A stretch of DNA of 64,000 bases from an uncultured Bacillota bacterium (GTDB taxonomy: Bacteria; Bacillota; Clostridia; Lachnospirales; CAG-274). The translations under genes and the position numbers were made by a program. Location of the stretch: the NCBI GenBank assembly GCA_958426775.1, contig CATZZP010000010.1, positions 8,862 to 72,861 of the forward strand, in the 5' to 3' direction. Position 1 is the first letter of the stretch. Every line of letters starts with the position of its first letter. Below, piece by piece: positions 26,788 to 36,466 of the stretch. The notes below the pieces were generated by a model. It was given only the letters and a program-made list of their open reading frames with translations. It ran no database searches and was not told the DNA's origin.

Positions 26788-26803
26788 TACTAATCCTCCT
26801 TAA

Positions 26804-27757
26804 TTATTCCTCACTTGGATTTAAGCTTAAACCCAATTCGGCTAACTTATTAAGTACCTCCTCCAAGGACTTGCGTCCAAGGTTACGTACCTTCATCATA
26901 TCATCTTCAGTTTTGTTAGTTAAATCCTCAACGGTATTGATACCTGCTCTCTTTAAGCAGTTGTAGCTACGTACCGAAAGGTCAAGCTCTTCAATAGAAA
27001 GCTCAAGAACCTTCTCCTTAGTACCAACCTCTTTTTCAACAAGTATCTCTGCATTTTTAGCACTGTCTGATAAGTCAACAAAGAGATTTAAATGCTCGGT
27101 AAGAATTTTAGCACCAAGGCTTACGGCATCATCAGGAGAGATAGTGCCGTTAGTCCAAACCTCTAAGGTAAGCTTATCATAATCTGTTACTTGACCTACA
27201 CGAGTATCCTCAACCTTAAAGTTTACCCTTGTAACAGGTGTAAAGATTGAGTCAACAGGCAACATTCTAAGAGGCTGATCAGGTCTTTTGTTCTTAGATG
27301 CCTCAACATAGCCACGACCCTTAGTAATAGTAATTTCCATAAAAAGCTTACTGTCAGAACCGCCGCTTAATGTTGCAATATGCTGGTCAGGATTTAAAAT
27401 TTCTATATCGGAATCAACCTTAATATCAGAAGCCTTAACCTCACCCTCGCCTGTTACATCAATGTAAGCAAGCTTAGGCTCAGGGCTGTCTGTATTACTC
27501 TTAATAGCAAGGCTTTTAAGATTTAAGATAATTTCGGTTACATCTTCCTTAACGCCCGGAATTGTACTGAATTCGTGTAAAACGCCTTCAATCTTTACGT
27601 TGCTTACAGCAGCACCGGGAAGAGAAGAGAGCAGTATTCTCCTTAAGGAATTACCTAAGGTAGTACCGTAGCCTCTCTCTAAAGGCTCTACAACGAAACA
27701 GCCGTATGTTCCGCTTTGTTCAGTAATCTCAATACGAGGTTTTTCAAATTCAAACAC
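26804..27757 (-). CDS. rpoA: RNA polymerase alpha subunit
   Basis: 317 residues. The N-terminal dimerisation domain (1-230) carries [20 protein letters not shown]; the C-terminal domain (about 250-310) carries the helix-hairpin-helix [14 protein letters not shown] and [12 protein letters not shown], which bind UP elements and activators. Normal length. Located between rpsD and rplQ as in the alpha operon. Confidence 0.99.
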   Translation of the reverse strand: MFEFEKPRIEITEQSGTYGCFVVEPLERGYGTTLGNSLRRILLSSLPGAAVSNVKIEGVLHEFSTIPGVKEDVTEIILNLKSLAIKSNTDSPEPKLAYIDVTGEGEVKASDIKVDSDIEILNPDQHIATLSGGSDSKLFMEITITKGRGYVEASKNKRPDQPLRMLPVDSIFTPVTRVNFKVEDTRVGQVTDYDKLTLEVWTNGTISPDDAVSLGAKILTEHLNLFVDLSDSAKNAEILVEKEVGTKEKVLELSIEELDLSVRSYNCLKRAGINTVEDLTNKTEDDMMKVRNLGRKSLEEVLNKLAELGLSLNPSEE

Positions 27758-27829
27758 TCAGTTCAACCTCCCTCGGTTATCAATAAAATACGTTTACCAT
27801 AGAAATATAAGGGAGTTATCCCCCGCTTA

Positions 27830-28420
27830 TTACTTAGAGTACAACTCGACGATAAGTGTCTCATTTACAGGAAGATCAAGCTGCTCTCTCTTAGGAAGAG
27901 CCGTAACGCTGCCCTTGAGAGCTTCCTGATCGGCACTAAGCCACTCAGGAACAATTCTTGAACCTGTAACCTCAAGTACATCCTTAAATCTCTGGATGTC
28001 CTTCTTGCTTTCCTTAACCTCGATAACATCGCCAACCTTAACCTGAAGTGAAGGAATGTTTACCTTCTTGCCGTTTAAGGTAACAAGGTTATGACGAACA
28101 ATCTGTCTTGCTTCCTTTCTTGTACGACCAAGACCAAGTCTGTAAACAACATTATCAAGTCTTAATTCAAGGAGCTGAAGAAGATTTTCACCGGTGATAC
28201 CGTTCATCTTATCAGCCTTCTTGTAGTAGTTTCTGAACTGCTTTTCAAGAACACCGTAAATAAACTTAACCTTCTGCTTTTCCTTTAACTGCATACCATA
28301 TTCACTTAACTTACGCATATTTCTCTTGCGTCTGCTTGCCTTCTTGGATGAACCGAGAACAGCAGGCTCGATGCCTAAATATCTGCATCTTTTAAGGATA
28401 GGACTCATATCTCTAGCCAT
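27830..28420 (-). CDS. rpsD: 30S ribosomal protein S4
   Basis: 196 residues, primary 16S rRNA binder that nucleates small-subunit assembly and, in E. coli, represses the alpha operon. Has the S4 RNA-binding domain (LELRLDNVVYRLGLGRTRKEA). The N-terminus has a single Cys (RCRYLG) and no zinc site. Here it is inside the alpha operon, downstream of a long structured leader, unlike Bacillus where rpsD stands alone. Confidence 0.98.
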   Translation of the reverse strand: MARDMSPILKRCRYLGIEPAVLGSSKKASRRKRNMRKLSEYGMQLKEKQKVKFIYGVLEKQFRNYYKKADKMNGITGENLLQLLELRLDNVVYRLGLGRTRKEARQIVRHNLVTLNGKKVNIPSLQVKVGDVIEVKESKKDIQRFKDVLEVTGSRIVPEWLSADQEALKGSVTALPKREQLDLPVNETLIVELYSK

Positions 28421-28476
28421 TAATTAATAGCACCTCCGTAATATATTCAAAAAATAACAAAAATCAGTAATAAAAA

Positions 28477-28878
28477 TTAAACTCTTCTTCTCTTAGGTGG
28501 TCTACAACCGTTGTGAGGTACAGGAGTAACGTCCTTAATCATAGTTACATCAAGACCTGCTGCCTGTAAAGCACGAATAGCAGCTTCACGACCGCTGCCC
28601 GGACCCTTTACAAATACCTCAACTGTCTTTAAGCCGTAATCCTTAGCAGCACCTGCAGCCTTTTCAGCAGCCATCTGAGCAGCATAAGGAGTAGACTTTC
28701 TTGAACCTCTGAAGCCTAACTCTCCGGCACTGGCCCATGAAAGAGCGTTGCCGGCACCATCTGTAATAGTTACAATTGTATTATTAAATGTTGACTGAAT
28801 ATGAGCTTGACCGCGTTCAACGACTTTTCTGTCACGACGTCTACGACCGGCAGCTTTCTTCACTGTCTTCTTAGCCAT
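28477..28878 (-). CDS. rpsK: 30S ribosomal protein S11
   Basis: 133 residues; platform protein near the E-site. Conserved [30 protein letters not shown] and [13 protein letters not shown]. Between rpsM and rpsD, normal for the operon. Confidence 0.98.
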   Translation of the reverse strand: MAKKTVKKAAGRRRRDRKVVERGQAHIQSTFNNTIVTITDGAGNALSWASAGELGFRGSRKSTPYAAQMAAEKAAGAAKDYGLKTVEVFVKGPGSGREAAIRALQAAGLDVTMIKDVTPVPHNGCRPPKRRRV

Positions 28879-28931
28879 TAAATTGAACCTCCTTAATCAT
28901 TCTAAACGATTAGACGATTTTTTATCTATAA

Positions 28932-29300
28932 TTATTTCTTCTTATTAGCAACAGTTCTTCTAGGACCCTTTCTGGTTCTAGCGTTAGTCTTGGTCTTCTG
29001 ACCTCGTACAGGTAAGCCCTTTCTATGGCGAATACCTCTGTAGCAACCGATTTCTACAAGACGCTTAATATTAAGAGCGATTTCTCTTCTTAAATCACCC
29101 TCCACAGTCTGAGTTCTGTCGATGACGTCACGAATTTTAGCAACCTCATCATCTGTTAAATCTCTAACTCTTGTGTCAGGGTTTACACCTGCTTCAGCAA
29201 GAATTCTGTTAGAGCTAGCACGGCCGATACCATATACATAAGTAAGACCGATTTCAACACGTTTTTCTCTAGGTAAGTCAACACCCGCAATACGAGCCAT
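28932..29300 (-). CDS. rpsM: 30S ribosomal protein S13
   Basis: 122 residues; head protein contacting the P-site tRNA and L5. Begins [20 protein letters not shown] and ends in the basic [13 protein letters not shown] tail. The start is set at 29300 because GGAGGTG lies about 11 bp upstream and the family begins there; an in-frame extension to 29354 adds an unrelated leader. First gene of the alpha operon, preceded by its own promoter and a leader of about 230 nt. Confidence 0.98.
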   Translation of the reverse strand: MARIAGVDLPREKRVEIGLTYVYGIGRASSNRILAEAGVNPDTRVRDLTDDEVAKIRDVIDRTQTVEGDLRREIALNIKRLVEIGCYRGIRHRKGLPVRGQKTKTNARTRKGPRRTVANKKK

Positions 29301-29527
29301 GTACTTATTGCACCTCCTGCAAAATAATAAATAATGATAGTTATTGTTCTGCAATCAAAATAAGCCAGAAATGAGCATCAGGGACAGCCGCGGAAGTAAC
29401 TTCCATTCCCTTAAATGCCGTACATGAGGCCTGCGGGGGCAAATAACCCCTTAAAACCATAATAATGTTTGTTATTTTGATTGCCTTAGCCTTAAAAAAC
29501 GCACGAAACGCCTCTTTTAAGGCTCAT
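29301..29527 (-). ncRNA. Structured leader of the alpha operon (rpsM-rpsK-rpsD-rpoA-rplQ)
   Basis: The gap between rpmJ and rpsM is far longer than its neighbours and begins with a promoter. The transcript would fold into a 10-bp hairpin (29488-29497/29515-29524), a perfect 13-bp long-range pairing (29351-29363 with 29472-29484), and inner GC-rich hairpins such as GGAAGT/ACTTCC and GGGG/CCCC. No reading frame with a ribosome-binding site is seen in it. By analogy with the E. coli alpha leader it may bind S4 for feedback control; this is inference. Confidence 0.5.
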
Positions 29528-29533
29528 TCCTTT

Positions 29534-29562
29534 AGTATAGCAAACTTTGGTATAAAAATCAA
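29534..29562 (-). promoter_or_regulatory. Internal promoter of the alpha operon
   Basis: Minus strand TTGATT (29562-29557), 17-bp spacer, TATACT (29539-29534). The -35 contains the rpmJ stop codon. It would give rpsM-rplQ their own transcription start. Confidence 0.7.
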
Positions 29563-29672
29563 CCCTGTCTTTGCTTATGCTTAGGATTTTCGCAAATAAT
29601 TCTTACAGAGCCTTTTCTCTTGATAACTCTGCACTTTTCGCACATTGGTTTAACTGATGGTCTAACCTTCAT
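29559..29672 (-). CDS. rpmJ: 50S ribosomal protein L36 (zinc form)
   Basis: 37 residues, [20 protein letters not shown] onward, with the zinc ligands C-x2-C, C and H (MCEKC, IIC, PKH). AAGGAG lies 9 bp before the ATG at 29672. Placed between infA and rpsM as usual. Too short for many gene callers but certain. Confidence 0.97.
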   Translation of the reverse strand: MKVRPSVKPMCEKCRVIKRKGSVRIICENPKHKQRQG

Positions 29673-29687
29673 TTTTCATAACTCCTT

Positions 29688-29906
29688 TCACTTATCTCTC
29701 CAGGTAATTCTGCCCTTTGTCAAATCATAAGGAGACATTTCCACCTTAACCTTATCGCCGGGGATAATCCTTATAAAGTTCATACGCAGCTTACCTGAAA
29801 TATGAGCCAGAATTTTGTGGCCGTTTTCCAGTTCCACTTGGAACATTGCGTTAGGAAGCTTTTCAATTATAGTGCCTTCCATTTCGATAACATTGTCTTT
29901 AGCCAA
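29688..29906 (-). CDS. infA: Translation initiation factor IF-1
   Basis: 72-residue OB-fold protein that sits in the ribosomal A-site during initiation. Conserved [33 protein letters not shown] and [20 protein letters not shown]. Between the KOW protein gene and rpmJ. Confidence 0.98.
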   Translation of the reverse strand: MAKDNVIEMEGTIIEKLPNAMFQVELENGHKILAHISGKLRMNFIRIIPGDKVKVEMSPYDLTKGRITWRDK

Positions 29907-29920
29907 TGTAATACCTCCTT

Positions 29921-30187
29921 TTAATGCCTGTAGGGTTTCAATGCTTTGCGTAAATCTGCATCTTCGAGATAAAGATTGTTTTCAAGCTTAAATTTAATTT
30001 CCTCAATTATATCGCAGCACATCTGCACGTGTATAATTTTCTTTTTCTTGGGTTTAGCAAGAAGTCTTACCTTACCGTCGGCAAGATAGACATAGGTTTC
30101 GTCAAAGTCCACCACAATAAACGGCAGTGACTTATCACGTCCCTTTTTGGAAAAAACAACCTGACCTTTACTGTACAATCTTTTCAC
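29921..30187 (-). CDS. KOW-domain RNA-binding protein (L14e-like)
   Basis: 88 residues with an N-terminal KOW motif ([22 protein letters not shown]), a basic stretch ([11 protein letters not shown]) and a helical tail. Genes of this type sit between map and infA in many Clostridia but not in Bacillus. Role unknown; ribosome or rRNA binding is inferred from fold and position. One-base gap to map upstream. Confidence 0.88.
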   Translation of the reverse strand: MKRLYSKGQVVFSKKGRDKSLPFIVVDFDETYVYLADGKVRLLAKPKKKKIIHVQMCCDIIEEIKFKLENNLYLEDADLRKALKPYRH

Positions 30188-30188
30188 C

Positions 30189-30944
30189 TCAAATTATCAG
30201 TGTTAGAAGCTCAGGCTCCTTGTCGGTAATAAGCACCGTGTTTTCATAGTGAGCGGCACACATACCGTCTTTTGTAACGGCTGTCCACCCATCTGAAAGC
30301 ACACGTACCTTGTATGTACCCATAGCTATCATAGGCTCAACGGCAAGTACCATACCCGCCCTTAAGGCAGGACCCTTTTTGCCGTTGCGATAGTTAGGTA
30401 TAGCAGGCTCCTCGTGCATATTCTTACCTATACCATGACCTACATAGTCCCTTATAACGGCAAAGCCGTTATCCTCGGCATAGGTTTGTATGGCAGAGGA
30501 TATATCACTTAGATTATAACCTACCTTTGCATACTTAATACCTTGAAAGAAGCTTTCTTTAGTTACATCAATAAGCCTTTGCTTATCAGGGCTTATTTTG
30601 CCCACCGCAAAGGTTCTTGCGGCATCCCCGTGATGTGAGTTTATATAAGCTCCAACATCAACGGAAATAATGTCGCCCTCTTTAAGCACACGTTCCTTAG
30701 ACGGAATACCATGCACTACTTCATCGTTAATTGATGTACAAATTGAAGCAGGGTACCCACAGTACCCCTTAAAGGATGGCAACGCTCCACATTCCATTAT
30801 ATACGATTCAGCGATTTTGTCAAGCTCAAATGTTGAAATTCCGGGAATTATTTTTTCCTCAAGCAAATTTAAGGTCCTGCCGGTTATTTCCCCGGCAAGC
30901 CTCATTTTTTCAATTTGCTTTTCATTTTTAATAGTAATTGCCAT
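30189..30944 (-). CDS. map: Methionine aminopeptidase, type Ia
   Basis: 251-residue dimetal enzyme that removes the initiator Met. Family motifs VVHGIPS, the metal ligands in SVDVGAY and HGDAARTF, GHGIGKNMHEEP and the C-terminal CAAHYENTVLIT are all present. Between adk and the KOW protein gene. Confidence 0.98.
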   Translation of the reverse strand: MAITIKNEKQIEKMRLAGEITGRTLNLLEEKIIPGISTFELDKIAESYIMECGALPSFKGYCGYPASICTSINDEVVHGIPSKERVLKEGDIISVDVGAYINSHHGDAARTFAVGKISPDKQRLIDVTKESFFQGIKYAKVGYNLSDISSAIQTYAEDNGFAVIRDYVGHGIGKNMHEEPAIPNYRNGKKGPALRAGMVLAVEPMIAMGTYKVRVLSDGWTAVTKDGMCAAHYENTVLITDKEPELLTLII

Positions 30945-30947
30945 ATA

Positions 30948-31580
30948 TTAAGCCTCTAAAGACTTGCAGACTTCAGCAAAAATCTCATCAATATCGCCGA
31001 CACCGTTTACTGTAACAAGAATGCCCTTCTTATCATAGTAATCAATAAGGGGAGCAGTTGTTTCGTGGTAAACCTTAAGTCTTGCTACAACAGTTTCTTC
31101 GTTATCATCCTTACGCTGGATAAGCTTTTCACCGCAAACATCACATATACCCTCTGTCTTAGGTGGGTTGTACTTTACGTGGAACATAGCCTTACACTTA
31201 GGACAGCTTCTTCTTCCTGTCATTCTGTCCACAATAACGCTGTCCTCAACCTCAAAGCAAACAACCTTATCAAGAGGACCTGTAATAGCCTCAAGACCCT
31301 CCGCCTGAGTTAAGTTACGTGGATAACCGTCAAGTATGTAACCATTCTTGCAGTCATCCTCCTTAATTCTTTCAGCAAGCATAGCAGAAACGATTTCGTC
31401 TGAAACAAGACCGCCCTCCTCCATAATCTTGCTTACCTTTTTACCAAGGTCAGTGCCTTTTGCAATCTGATCTCTTAAAAGGTCACCTGTTGAAATATGT
31501 GCAATATTGTAATGCTGTGAAAGCTTTTTAGCCTGTGTGCCTTTTCCTGCACCCGGACAGCCTACTAAAACCAGCTTCAT
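30948..31580 (-). CDS. adk: Adenylate kinase with zinc LID
   Basis: 210 residues; converts AMP and ATP to two ADP. P-loop GCPGAGKGTQA, GYPRNLTQAEGL, and a four-Cys LID (C-P-K-C, then C-D-V-C), the zinc-stabilised Gram-positive form. The start is put at 31580 (MKLVLVG) with AGAAGG about 9 bp upstream; a frame extension to 31601 begins inside a 29-bp repeat. It lies after a secY terminator and a long gap, so it may have separate control. Confidence 0.97.
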   Translation of the reverse strand: MKLVLVGCPGAGKGTQAKKLSQHYNIAHISTGDLLRDQIAKGTDLGKKVSKIMEEGGLVSDEIVSAMLAERIKEDDCKNGYILDGYPRNLTQAEGLEAITGPLDKVVCFEVEDSVIVDRMTGRRSCPKCKAMFHVKYNPPKTEGICDVCGEKLIQRKDDNEETVVARLKVYHETTAPLIDYYDKKGILVTVNGVGDIDEIFAEVCKSLEA

Positions 31581-31600
31581 ATTAAATAACCTTCTTTCCA

Positions 31601-31629
31601 TTTTCTTTTAGTAAAGCTTTTCTTTATGC
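31601..31629. repeat. 29-bp direct repeat, copy next to adk
   Basis: Identical to 31774-31802 (offset 173 bp). It contains the sequence TTTAGTAAAGC and half of a 12-bp hairpin. Confidence 0.85.
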
Positions 31630-31773
31630 CCCCATAAAGAAAAGGTTTTTATTAAAGGATTTTTATAAGGTTACGTTCCCGTAGGGATGATTTTGCAGTG
31701 ACCCTAGGGGTTTTGCTTGTCAAAACCACGGCACGAACAAAAAATCAAGTAACCGAAGTAAAAATCTCTACCC

Positions 31774-31802
31774 TTTTCTTTTAGTAAAGCTTTTCTTTAT
31801 GC
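31774..31802. repeat. 29-bp direct repeat, second copy
   Basis: Identical to 31601-31629; here the partner arm of the hairpin is missing. Confidence 0.85.
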
Positions 31803-31867
31803 TCTGTAAGGGGTATTTAAGCTTACAAAAGAAAATTCTTTCCTTATTATATATCTTTTTTAAATTA

Positions 31868-31898
31868 AAAATCGGGAGATAGTCACACCTCCCGATTT
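31868..31898 (-). terminator. Terminator after secY
   Basis: Perfect 10-bp stem AAATCGGGAG/CTCCCGATTT (31869-31878/31889-31898) running into a T-tract on the minus strand. It splits the superoperon between secY and adk. Confidence 0.8.
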
Positions 31899-31913
31899 AG
31901 TTTAATACTTTTA

Positions 31914-33155
31914 TCAGCTTAAAAATCCTTTATAATGTCTCATTACCATCTGAGATTCCATCTTCTTGAATATATCAAGAGCAACACCGGTAACGATAAG
32001 CAATGTAGTACCGCCGAAACCGATATTTACGTTGAATATAAGGCTGAACAGAGAAGGCACAAGTGCAATAATTGAGTATGTGCAAGCACCTATTAAAGAA
32101 ACTCTGTCCACTACGGTCTGTATATAATCAGAGGTTGGCTTACCCGGTCTGATACCCGGTATAAAGCCGCCGCTCTTTTTAATATTCTCCGCAACCTCAA
32201 CAGGGTTAAATGAGAAAGATGTATAGAAGAATGTAAAGCAGAAAATAAGTACAACATAGAGGGAAGCACCTATTGGGCTTGATGTAACGTCAAGCACCTC
32301 AACAACCCTCTGTAACCATGTAGGGTTCCACAGCTGTGCAATAGTCTGTGGGAACTGGAGCAGAGAAATTGCAAAGATGATTGACATAACGCCTGCTATA
32401 TTAACCTTAATTGGGATGAATGATGACTGACCGCCAATCATTCTTCTACCTACCATTTTCTTAGAATACTGTACTGTAATTCTTCTTTCGCCGTCCTGTA
32501 CAATGATAACAAAAATCATATCAGCAAGGAGGATAAGAAGCATAATGCCTACCTTAATCCAACCTGTAATACCTGAACCCTGACCCTGTACATACATAGT
32601 CTGGATACCGCCTGCAAGACCTGCAAGGATATTAGCGGCAATAATGAAAGATGAACCGTTACCGATACCCTTTTCGTTAAGCTGCTCACCAAGCCACATA
32701 ACGAAAACCGTACCTGTAATCATAGTCAAAAGTGCAACACCGTAAACAAAGAAGTTAGGGTTTACAAAAGCACCTCTGATTGTATAAACCTGTCCGCAGC
32801 CCTGAAGGAGAGCAAGTGCAACAGTACAAGCTCTTGTATACTGAGCAATTTTCTTACGACCCTCTTCGCCTTCCTTATTGATTTGCTCAAGTCTCGGAAT
32901 AGCAACAGTAAGGAGCTGCATAATAATAGATGCGTTAATATAAGGTCCGATACCCATAGCAAATATAGTACCGTAGTCACCACCTGTAATAAGGCTGTAA
33001 AGAGTACCTGCATTGCTTGACTCAAGTGCGTTTAAATCAACACCGGGAACAGGTAAATGTGTGCCGATTCTTATAATTACAAGAATCAAAAGCATGTACA
33101 ACAATCTTGTTCTGATTTCTTTAATCTTCCATGCATTTCTAATTGTAGTCAGCAA
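31914..33155 (-). CDS. secY: Protein translocase subunit SecY
   Basis: 413-residue channel-forming membrane protein with ten membrane helices. Recognisable PVPGVDL near the N-terminus, the plug/second-helix region GIGPYINASIIMQLL, and GEQLNEKGIGNGSS. Directly follows rplO (no gap), and is followed by a terminator. Normal length. Confidence 0.98.
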   Translation of the reverse strand: MLTTIRNAWKIKEIRTRLLYMLLILVIIRIGTHLPVPGVDLNALESSNAGTLYSLITGGDYGTIFAMGIGPYINASIIMQLLTVAIPRLEQINKEGEEGRKKIAQYTRACTVALALLQGCGQVYTIRGAFVNPNFFVYGVALLTMITGTVFVMWLGEQLNEKGIGNGSSFIIAANILAGLAGGIQTMYVQGQGSGITGWIKVGIMLLILLADMIFVIIVQDGERRITVQYSKKMVGRRMIGGQSSFIPIKVNIAGVMSIIFAISLLQFPQTIAQLWNPTWLQRVVEVLDVTSSPIGASLYVVLIFCFTFFYTSFSFNPVEVAENIKKSGGFIPGIRPGKPTSDYIQTVVDRVSLIGACTYSIIALVPSLFSLIFNVNIGFGGTTLLIVTGVALDIFKKMESQMVMRHYKGFLS

Positions 33156-33599
33156 TTAAATCACCTCAGCTTTTCCGCCTGCGGCCTCAATCTTCTCCTT
33201 AGCAGAAGCACTGAAGAAATTAACCTTGACAGTAAGCTTCTTGGTAATTTCGCCATTGCCTAAAATCTTAACGCCATCTCTAACATGGCTTACAAGACCC
33301 TTAGCCTTGAGAGCATCAATATCAACAACAGCACCGTCATCAAACACGCTGTTTAAGAGAGATAAGTTAATTGCAACAATCTCCTTAGAGTTAATGCACT
33401 TAAAACCTCTCTTAGGTATTCTTCTGTATAAAGGCATCTGACCACCCTCGAAGCCCGGTCTTACGCCGCCGCCTGAACGAGCGTTCTGACCCTTGTGACC
33501 CTTGCCTGCGGTTTTACCGTTTCCGGAGCCGTGACCTCTGCCTCTTCTGAAGCCGTTGGTTTTTGAACCCTCAGCCGGCTTTAATTCATGTAAATACAT
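33156..33599 (-). CDS. rplO: 50S ribosomal protein L15
   Basis: 147 residues, Gly/Arg-rich N-terminus ([20 protein letters not shown]) typical of L15, which reaches deep into 23S rRNA. Between rpmD and secY. Confidence 0.97.
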   Translation of the reverse strand: MYLHELKPAEGSKTNGFRRGRGHGSGNGKTAGKGHKGQNARSGGGVRPGFEGGQMPLYRRIPKRGFKCINSKEIVAINLSLLNSVFDDGAVVDIDALKAKGLVSHVRDGVKILGNGEITKKLTVKVNFFSASAKEKIEAAGGKAEVI

Positions 33600-33619
33600 T
33601 TCGTTACACCTCCCGGTTA

Positions 33620-33793
33620 TTATATTTCTTCAACCTTAACCAAATGGTTTACCTGCTTAATCATACCTCTGATTGCAGGAGTGTCCTGCTTTTCAACACA
33701 AGTGTTAGGCTTGTGAAGACCAAGAGCAGCAACTGTCTTTTTATGCTTAGGGATTGCACCTATTGTAGACTTAACTAAAGTAATCTTTAACAC
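33620..33793 (-). CDS. rpmD: 50S ribosomal protein L30
   Basis: 57 residues read from a GTG start at 33793: [20 protein letters not shown], then a GLHKPN segment and the [15 protein letters not shown] end typical of L30. AAGGGGG lies 8 bp before the GTG. Between rpsE and rplO as expected. Non-ATG start and small size make it easy to miss. Confidence 0.95.
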   Translation of the reverse strand: MLKITLVKSTIGAIPKHKKTVAALGLHKPNTCVEKQDTPAIRGMIKQVNHLVKVEEI

Positions 33794-33806
33794 GACAATA
33801 TCCCCC

Positions 33807-34313
33807 TTAACCTAAAATTTCTTCAACGCTCTTACCGCGAAGTCTGGCTACCTTCTCAGGAGAAGTAACTGAGCCAAGACCTGCAATTGTTGCGTTTACT
33901 ACGTTTCTCTTGTTGTTAGAACCGATAGACTTAGTTCTGATATTCTTAATACCTGCAAGCTCAATTACGGCACGAGCAGGACCGCCTGCGATGATACCCG
34001 TACCTTCAGGAGCAGGCTTAAGAAGAACGTTAGCACTGCCGAACTTACCAAGTACTTCATGATAGATACTGTTGTTTTCGTTTCTTTCAACATAGATAAG
34101 ATTTTTAATAGCATCATCCTTGCCCTTGCGGATAGCATCAGGGATTTCAGTTGCCTTACCAAGACCTACACCTACATGACCGTTGTAGTCACCTACAACT
34201 ACAAGTGCAGCAAAACGGAAGGTACGACCGCCCTTAACAACCTTTGTTACTCTCTTAATAGTAACAACCTTATCCTGCAAATCAAGTGTGCTTGCATCAA
34301 TAATTTTTCTCAC
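33807..34313 (-). CDS. rpsE: 30S ribosomal protein S5
   Basis: 168 residues, double-stranded-RNA-binding fold, accuracy protein. Motifs [20 protein letters not shown] and [17 protein letters not shown]. Between rplR and rpmD. Confidence 0.98.
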   Translation of the reverse strand: MRKIIDASTLDLQDKVVTIKRVTKVVKGGRTFRFAALVVVGDYNGHVGVGLGKATEIPDAIRKGKDDAIKNLIYVERNENNSIYHEVLGKFGSANVLLKPAPEGTGIIAGGPARAVIELAGIKNIRTKSIGSNNKRNVVNATIAGLGSVTSPEKVARLRGKSVEEILG

Positions 34314-34328
34314 GACATTCCCTCCTGA

Positions 34329-34697
34329 TTAGAACTGAAGACCTGCTTCTCTTGCAGCGTCTGCAAGAGCCTGGATCTTGCCATGGTATACATAGCCGCC
34401 ACGGTCAAACACAACTGTATTGATGCCCTTTTCAAGAGCCTTCTTAGCTACAGCAGCACCAACAGCCTTAGCTGCCTCAACATCGTTAGTATGCTGAAGC
34501 TGAGCCTTAACATCAGCCTCCATTGTAGAAGCTGCGCAGATTGTGTTGCCAACTGTATCATCTATAATCTGTGCATAGATATGCATATTTGATCTGAATA
34601 CTGCCAATCTTGGTCTTTCTGCTGTACCGGAGATGTGATTACGAAGTCTGTAATGACGCTTCTCTCTTGCAGCAGCTCTTGATGGCTTTGTTATCAT
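34329..34697 (-). CDS. rplR: 50S ribosomal protein L18
   Basis: 122 residues; binds 5S rRNA with L5. Conserved [18 protein letters not shown] and the end [20 protein letters not shown]. Between rplF and rpsE. Confidence 0.98.
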   Translation of the reverse strand: MITKPSRAAAREKRHYRLRNHISGTAERPRLAVFRSNMHIYAQIIDDTVGNTICAASTMEADVKAQLQHTNDVEAAKAVGAAVAKKALEKGINTVVFDRGGYVYHGKIQALADAAREAGLQF

Positions 34698-34716
34698 AGA
34701 GTTTCACTCCTTTATA

Positions 34717-35256
34717 TTATTTCTTACCGGTCTTACCAACCTTACGTCTGATAGTTTCAGTTTCATACTTGATACCCTTGCCCTTATAAGGTTCAGGAGG
34801 TCTTTTTGTTCTGATTTCAGCTGCAAACTGACCAACCTTTTCCTTATCAATACCGGCAACAGTAATCTTGTTACCATCTACTGTAGTTGTGATGCCCTCA
34901 GGGTCAACCATTTCTACAGGGTGTGAGTAACCGAGGGTTAAAGTAAGCTTATTGCCTGCCTTAGCAGCTCTGTAACCTACACCGTTGATTTCAAGTACCT
35001 TTGTATAGCCATTTGTAACACCCTCAACCATATTGAAGATAAGTGTTCTTGTAAGGCCGTGAAGGGACTTGCTTCTCTTTAAATCGTTAGGACGGGTAAC
35101 AACAACCTCTGAACCCTCAACCTTAACGCTTAATTCATCTACAAGCTTACGTGTAAGAGTACCCTTAGGACCCTTAACAGTAATCACATTGCCATCCTCA
35201 ACCTTAACCTCAACGCCGGCAGGAATGGCAACAGGTAACTTTCCTATACGTGACAT
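34717..35256 (-). CDS. rplF: 50S ribosomal protein L6
   Basis: 179 residues with two related domains; near the factor-binding site. [15 protein letters not shown] start and the C-terminal [15 protein letters not shown] signature. Between rpsH and rplR. Confidence 0.98.
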   Translation of the reverse strand: MSRIGKLPVAIPAGVEVKVEDGNVITVKGPKGTLTRKLVDELSVKVEGSEVVVTRPNDLKRSKSLHGLTRTLIFNMVEGVTNGYTKVLEINGVGYRAAKAGNKLTLTLGYSHPVEMVDPEGITTTVDGNKITVAGIDKEKVGQFAAEIRTKRPPEPYKGKGIKYETETIRRKVGKTGKK

Positions 35257-35273
35257 TTACCTTTACCTCCTTA

Positions 35274-35675
35274 TTACCAAACGAAAGCAATAATCTCGCC
35301 GCCTACGCCGAGCTTTCTGGCTTCCTTGTCTGTGATAATGCCCTTGTTGGTAGATACAATAGCAGTACCTAAGCCACCAAGTACCTTTGGCATTTCGTCC
35401 TTATTAGCATAAACTCTAAGGCCCGGCTTAGAAATTCTCTTAATGCCTGAAATAACCTTTTCGTTTTTGTCCTTACCATACTTAAGAGTGATGCGCATAG
35501 TCTTTTTAACGCCGTCCTCTGTTATTTCAAAACCCTGTATATAACCCTCGTTTAATAAGATGTTAGCGATAGCCTCTTTCATCTTGCTTGAAGGTACGTC
35601 TACAGTGTTGTGCTTAGCAGTGTTTGCATTTCTAATTCTTGTAAGCATATCTGCGATAGGATCGCTCATTGACAT
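35274..35675 (-). CDS. rpsH: 30S ribosomal protein S8
   Basis: 133 residues; binds helix 21 of 16S rRNA and, in E. coli, represses the spc operon. [15 protein letters not shown] and the C-terminal [11 protein letters not shown]. The first ATG (35675) has AGGAGG 9 bp upstream and is chosen over the second two codons on. Confidence 0.98.
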   Translation of the reverse strand: MSMSDPIADMLTRIRNANTAKHNTVDVPSSKMKEAIANILLNEGYIQGFEITEDGVKKTMRITLKYGKDKNEKVISGIKRISKPGLRVYANKDEMPKVLGGLGTAIVSTNKGIITDKEARKLGVGGEIIAFVW

Positions 35676-35698
35676 TTTAAAAAACCTCCTTTCAACAA

Positions 35699-35884
35699 TT
35701 ACCAGCTAGCCTTCTTAACTCCGGGGATTTGACCTTTGTAAGCTAATTCACGGAAACAAATACGACAAATACCGAACTTTCTTAAATAAGCATGTGGTCT
35801 TCCGCAAATTCTGCAACGAGTATAGCTCTGTGTTGAAAATTTAGCTTTTTTGCCCTGCTTAACTTTCATTGATGTTTTAGCCAT
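35699..35884 (-). CDS. rpsZ: 30S ribosomal protein S14 type Z (zinc form)
   Basis: 61 residues with a zinc ribbon C-R-I-C...C-R-I-C ([20 protein letters not shown]), the short zinc-binding S14 of Gram-positives. Between rplE and rpsH. Confidence 0.98.
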   Translation of the reverse strand: MAKTSMKVKQGKKAKFSTQSYTRCRICGRPHAYLRKFGICRICFRELAYKGQIPGVKKASW

Positions 35885-35901
35885 TTTCTGTCCTCCCTTT
35901 A

Positions 35902-36441
35902 TTACTTCTTAAATGGCATACCGAATAATCTAAGTAATTCTCTTGCCTCTTCATCAGTCTTGGCAGTAGTTACGAATACAATATCCATACCTCTTACCTT
36001 ATCAATTTTATCATACTGAATTTCAGGGAACATAATCTGCTCCTTAACACCAAGTGTGTAGTTGCCTCTGCCGTCAAAAGACTCGGCACTAACGCCGCGG
36101 AAGTCACGTACACGAGGGAGAGCTAAGTTAATAAGTCTGTTAGCAAAGCTGTACATCTTCTCTCCTCTTAAAGTAACCTTGCAACCGATAGGCATACCTG
36201 CACGGAGCTTGAAGGCAGCAATAGACTTCTTAGCCTTTGTAATGATAGGCTTTTGACCTGCGATGATAGTCATATCGCTAACAGCGCTGTCAAGAACCTT
36301 TGCGTTTTCCTTAGCCTCGCCAAGACCCATATTTACAACAATCTTTTCGATCTTTGGCACTTCCATAATATTTTTGTATGAGAACTTCTTTACCATTGCA
36401 GGTACGATTTCCTTCTCATAGTATTCTCTTAATGCGTTCAC
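35902..36441 (-). CDS. rplE: 50S ribosomal protein L5
   Basis: 179 residues; holds 5S rRNA and contacts P-site tRNA. Conserved [16 protein letters not shown] and [11 protein letters not shown]. Between rplX and rpsZ. Confidence 0.98.
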   Translation of the reverse strand: MNALREYYEKEIVPAMVKKFSYKNIMEVPKIEKIVVNMGLGEAKENAKVLDSAVSDMTIIAGQKPIITKAKKSIAAFKLRAGMPIGCKVTLRGEKMYSFANRLINLALPRVRDFRGVSAESFDGRGNYTLGVKEQIMFPEIQYDKIDKVRGMDIVFVTTAKTDEEARELLRLFGMPFKK

Positions 36442-36466
36442 AGTTCAGTTTACCTCCTTTCGGGAA

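Larger units (their letters stand above)
31581..31867 (-). other. Long adk upstream region with a 29-bp direct repeat
   Basis: No gene is seen here. Two identical 29-bp copies lie at 31601-31629 and 31774-31802. There is a perfect 12-bp hairpin with a CCCC loop at 31617-31644, and a 7-bp GGTTTTG/CAAAACC hairpin in between. The second copy (in minus-strand order) ends right at the upstream alternative start of adk. I cannot name a promoter with confidence. Confidence 0.6.
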
